From Acestrorhynchus altus (Eukaryota; Chordata; Actinopteri; Characiformes; Acestrorhynchidae): 64,000 nucleotides of DNA. Positions 1 to 64,000 of the stretch are shown here, piece by piece. Location of the stretch: the NCBI GenBank assembly GCA_034509495.1, contig CM067502.1:48767388-48831387 (forward strand). Direction: 5' to 3'. The translations under genes and the position numbers were made by a program. The notes under the pieces were generated by a model. That model was given only the letters and a program-made list of their open reading frames with translations, was not told where the DNA came from and did not search any database. Numbering within the stretch: the stretch's first letter is position 1; the number at the start of each line of letters is the position of its first letter.

Positions 1-1562
1 GATTTCTGTACCAAGCTTATTTACTTACTTCTCCAAAAAAAAAAGAAAAAGATACAAAAAATCAAACATTCACTCTCTTTAAGTGATCACTTACACACAT
101 CAATACAAAGTGCTTCTTTAAATAGATTCTCCAAACATCTTCAAAAGCCACAATAAAAAAGTAACATATTACATGTAATAATGCATTAATAACAGGCCTT
201 CGATGTTCCTGATTGTAACAACGTGGTGTGGAAATAAAGGAACGTTCCTGTGGTCCAACAGTTTTCATGCGTCATTCACCCATTACTGTACCTTCATCCT
301 TCTTCACGTTCTTCATCCTCCTCTCAGTTGCCCTCCTTCTCGTTTTCCCCTTAAAGAAGAGGAAAAAAATCCTTTCTTCCCCAACGTTTCTTGAACGCAA
401 CTCTTACTTGACCCGCGCGACCAGACTTCCCTCTCTCGAACTGAGGTCCTTCACAATTCCCGCAGCTCTGCAATGCTGGAATGGACTTCTAACAGGAAAG
501 TAGGCACCTCGACAGGCTCCGCCCACAAATACGATCTTTGTCGTGGAAAAAAACGTGTATCTCCAGAACGTCTAATTTGATTTGAATGATGGGGTTGATG
601 GTGCTCTCTCACTGAGACAGCACGGCCAATTGTGCTCCTTCAGGCTCCGGCTGCTGATGGTGAGTCATGTCGTTTTGGGGAAAAACAATGTCACAATTGT
701 TTACAATGTCAGGCCGACTGAACAGAACATCAGTAACAGTCCCGTTCAACCTGATGAGAATCTGAATAACAGCTGTTCGCTTTGAATTTCATGCATTTTC
801 TGTTTTTTTTTTCCATCAAGCTGAAGTTGGTAGGACCTTTGATGAGGTATGAGAAAGTATGATGACCAGCAGGACCACCGGAGACCAGTCTGTGTTTGCT
901 AAACCAGCTCCACCCCAAATATAACACTGAATATCTGACAGAATGCATTTCTATTGGCCCAATCAAGAAATTCTGAAACGTAAGATTCACGTCACGTAAA
1001 AAGTGAACGACTTGGAGAATCGAGATACAAGATTTTTTGCAAGACATCGACGACAAGGCACACGTCCAGCTGGTGTTGAGACACTGCAGTCTGTAATCAG
1101 TAATGCCGTTTCCGCCTCTCGTTGAAATAGTTGTTCGGTAATCGTAATCGAGGTAAAATTTGAGGTTATATCACCCAAAACCGAAATTTGAGGTCTTTTT
1201 TGTTTGTTTGTTTTTAGAACCCTACAAATTTGTCGTTTCCGGTTTGCTACAGCAACACAGTCCAGCTCAGTACTGTAGCACGTCCAACCGGAAACTCCAG
1301 GGTTTACAGCGACCCAAAGAGGTTTTCCTACTCCTCAGCAACGTTCTACAAGGAATAAGAGACGCACGGTGCAGGGACAGGTCTGTTTCTTAGCCCTGTA
1401 CTTTAGCACCCTGATAGTATCTGTGTGTAGAAATACTGATTTCATGCCATTTGCATGTGTGTGAATTATATACCTGTATGATAAGAAGCATGCATTACGC
1501 ATAAGTACCTGCAAGCATAGATCTATGTGCTTAAGGCTGATATGTTAGTCTATGTATATGTT

Positions 1563-1604
<42 letters not shown>

Positions 1605-2307
1605 ATTTGTTTTCAGCTTCTCAATAGACCGCACCAATGGGCCAAACATACACCCATTGCCTTGCATTAGCTTCCTTCCTTGATACATCAAAAAACATCA
1701 CATATTAATCCAAACATAACAAAAGCATTAACTCACATAATACATAACAACTCAAATACTGTACGACATCATCACATCACAGACTCAAACTACAGTCTCA
1801 TGATGTCACTTCCTGCCACTTCTGTGAGTTCATTTCGTTACCATGACAGCACAAGTTGTGCTCTTGTCGCTTTGGCCCCGTCGGACCTCCAGGGTCATGG
1901 GGCAGGACTGAGGTCATTCACTGGGAAGAATGGGGAGGAGGGACTTCAGGCTTGCCGAATTCGTTGAGCATCGTATCAAACAGGCGACCGGCACCTTGTT
2001 GCTACTTGCGCAGCACGGGATAACACCTTTCCCTCGCACGCCGTGCTGTGGGGTTGGCTGGGAAAGGCACTGGCGATTCCATTTGCTTCTCTTTTAAACA
2101 TTAAATTGTGGGGAAAAACATCGGTCCAAGTGTTGGTTATTCTGGAGGGGCTGTAACAAAACCTGCTGTCATCAACACCCTCTCTTTCAACAACAGAAGA
2201 GCGTGAACCCCCGAACTACCACCAGTGTGCGCTGACCTTCGTCCCTGTACCTGACTTTACATAATCCTTTCTTTCCAATGTACCAGCAAATGGAATCCTT
2301 GTGGTCC
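1..2307. other. 3' flank/UTR of pkd1, no second gene recognised
   Basis: Downstream of the pkd1 stop codon. It must contain the 3' UTR, but I found no AATAAA or ATTAAA hexamer on the minus strand. A (GT)n microsatellite lies at 1566-1602. In mammals TSC2 lies tail-to-tail with PKD1; I see no tsc2-like coding here. Short open frames look non-coding. Confidence 0.5.
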
Positions 2308-63644
<61,337 letters not shown>

Positions 63645-63760
63645 CTGTGAGGAGACAGAGAGAGAGAGAGAGAGAGAAAGAGAGCGAGAGAGGGGTTAGT
63701 AAATGACTATTGCACTGCATTCCATTTCTACTATTAGTACTACCTTTCTCTCTTTGGTTC

Positions 63761-63805
<45 letters not shown>

Positions 63806-63900
63806 TTCGCTCTGAATAATGGTTCCCTTGTTTGGCTCCTTTGGAGCAGCATATGGAAAAGTTCTGGAGTGATTTTGGTGTACCAGACAGGGATGGAAGT

Positions 63901-63977
<77 letters not shown>

Positions 63978-64000
63978 TGTGGTAAGACTGGAAAATGGAG
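63645..64000. other. Start of pkd1 intron 2 region
   Basis: (GA)n at 63657-63690, (CT)n at 63763-63803 and (GT)n at 63900-63970. No exon 2-like LRR coding recognised before the window ends. Confidence 0.6.

Noticed and set aside
1..2307. Search for the 3' end of tsc2, the mammalian tail-to-tail neighbour
   Set aside because: No frame resembles the tuberin C-terminus.
63803..63900. Possible exon 2 LRR on the minus strand
   Set aside because: Translation shows no LRR consensus and no convincing splice pair.

Overview
The window is vertebrate genomic DNA, almost certainly from a teleost fish. The evidence is very dense CA/GT and GA/CT microsatellites, an intact-ended Tc1-type transposon with the long inverted repeats typical of fish, several fish-type short interspersed repeats, and one very large intron-rich gene. 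The foldback and SINE-like repeats suggest an ostariophysan-like genome, but that is a low-confidence guess.

From about 2.3 kb to 63.6 kb the whole window is a single gene on the minus strand, pkd1, encoding polycystin-1. I traced it exon by exon using splice sites, codon phase and similarity to human PKD1 recalled from memory. Exons 3 to 46 (human numbering) are present in order; exons 1-2 with the signal peptide lie beyond the right edge. The exons encode, 5' to 3': leucine-rich repeat (63.6 kb), LRR C-terminal cap (61.0 kb), WSC domain (58.2 kb), first PKD domain (57.8 kb), C-type lectin (56.6 and 53.0 kb), linker exons (51.6, 50.9 kb), LDL-receptor class A module (47.5 kb), PKD repeats (45.4-37.9 kb and the 3.6-kb exon 15 at 33.6-37.2 kb), REJ region (27.2-19.5 kb), GAIN/GPS with an HL|T cleavage site (17.6-17.8 kb), first membrane helix and PLAT domain (17.4-16.4 kb), the multi-helix membrane region (15.5-4.7 kb), and a cytoplasmic tail with coiled coil (2.3-3.5 kb). 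Many exon lengths match human exactly (12, 13, 20, 22, 26, 27, 28, 30, 31, 36, 37, 38, 41, 42, 44). Human exons 5 and 23 are each split by an extra intron here. The coding total is about 13.3 kb, roughly 4,430 codons.

The introns hold the rest: microsatellites often touching the splice sites, long polypurine/polypyrimidine tracts, foldback MITE-like elements, SINE-like fragments, one Tc1 element with a dead transposase in intron 15, older Tc1 remnants, and three minisatellites between exons 3 and 5.

Three points stand out. First, repeats touching splice sites are strand-biased: (AC)n follows donors and (GT)n precedes acceptors, and several introns carry both, matching a known class of fish introns bridged by AC-GT pairing. 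Second, the cytoplasmic tail carries a long Lys/His/Ser-rich insertion with recurring PHK motifs. Third, reading frames are clean in most exons but full of single-base indels in 33.6-36.6 kb and in 56.5-63.6 kb. Protein similarity stays high there, which points to unpolished assembly patches more than to a decaying gene. I found no prokaryotic-type system, CRISPR array, RNA gene or second protein-coding gene.
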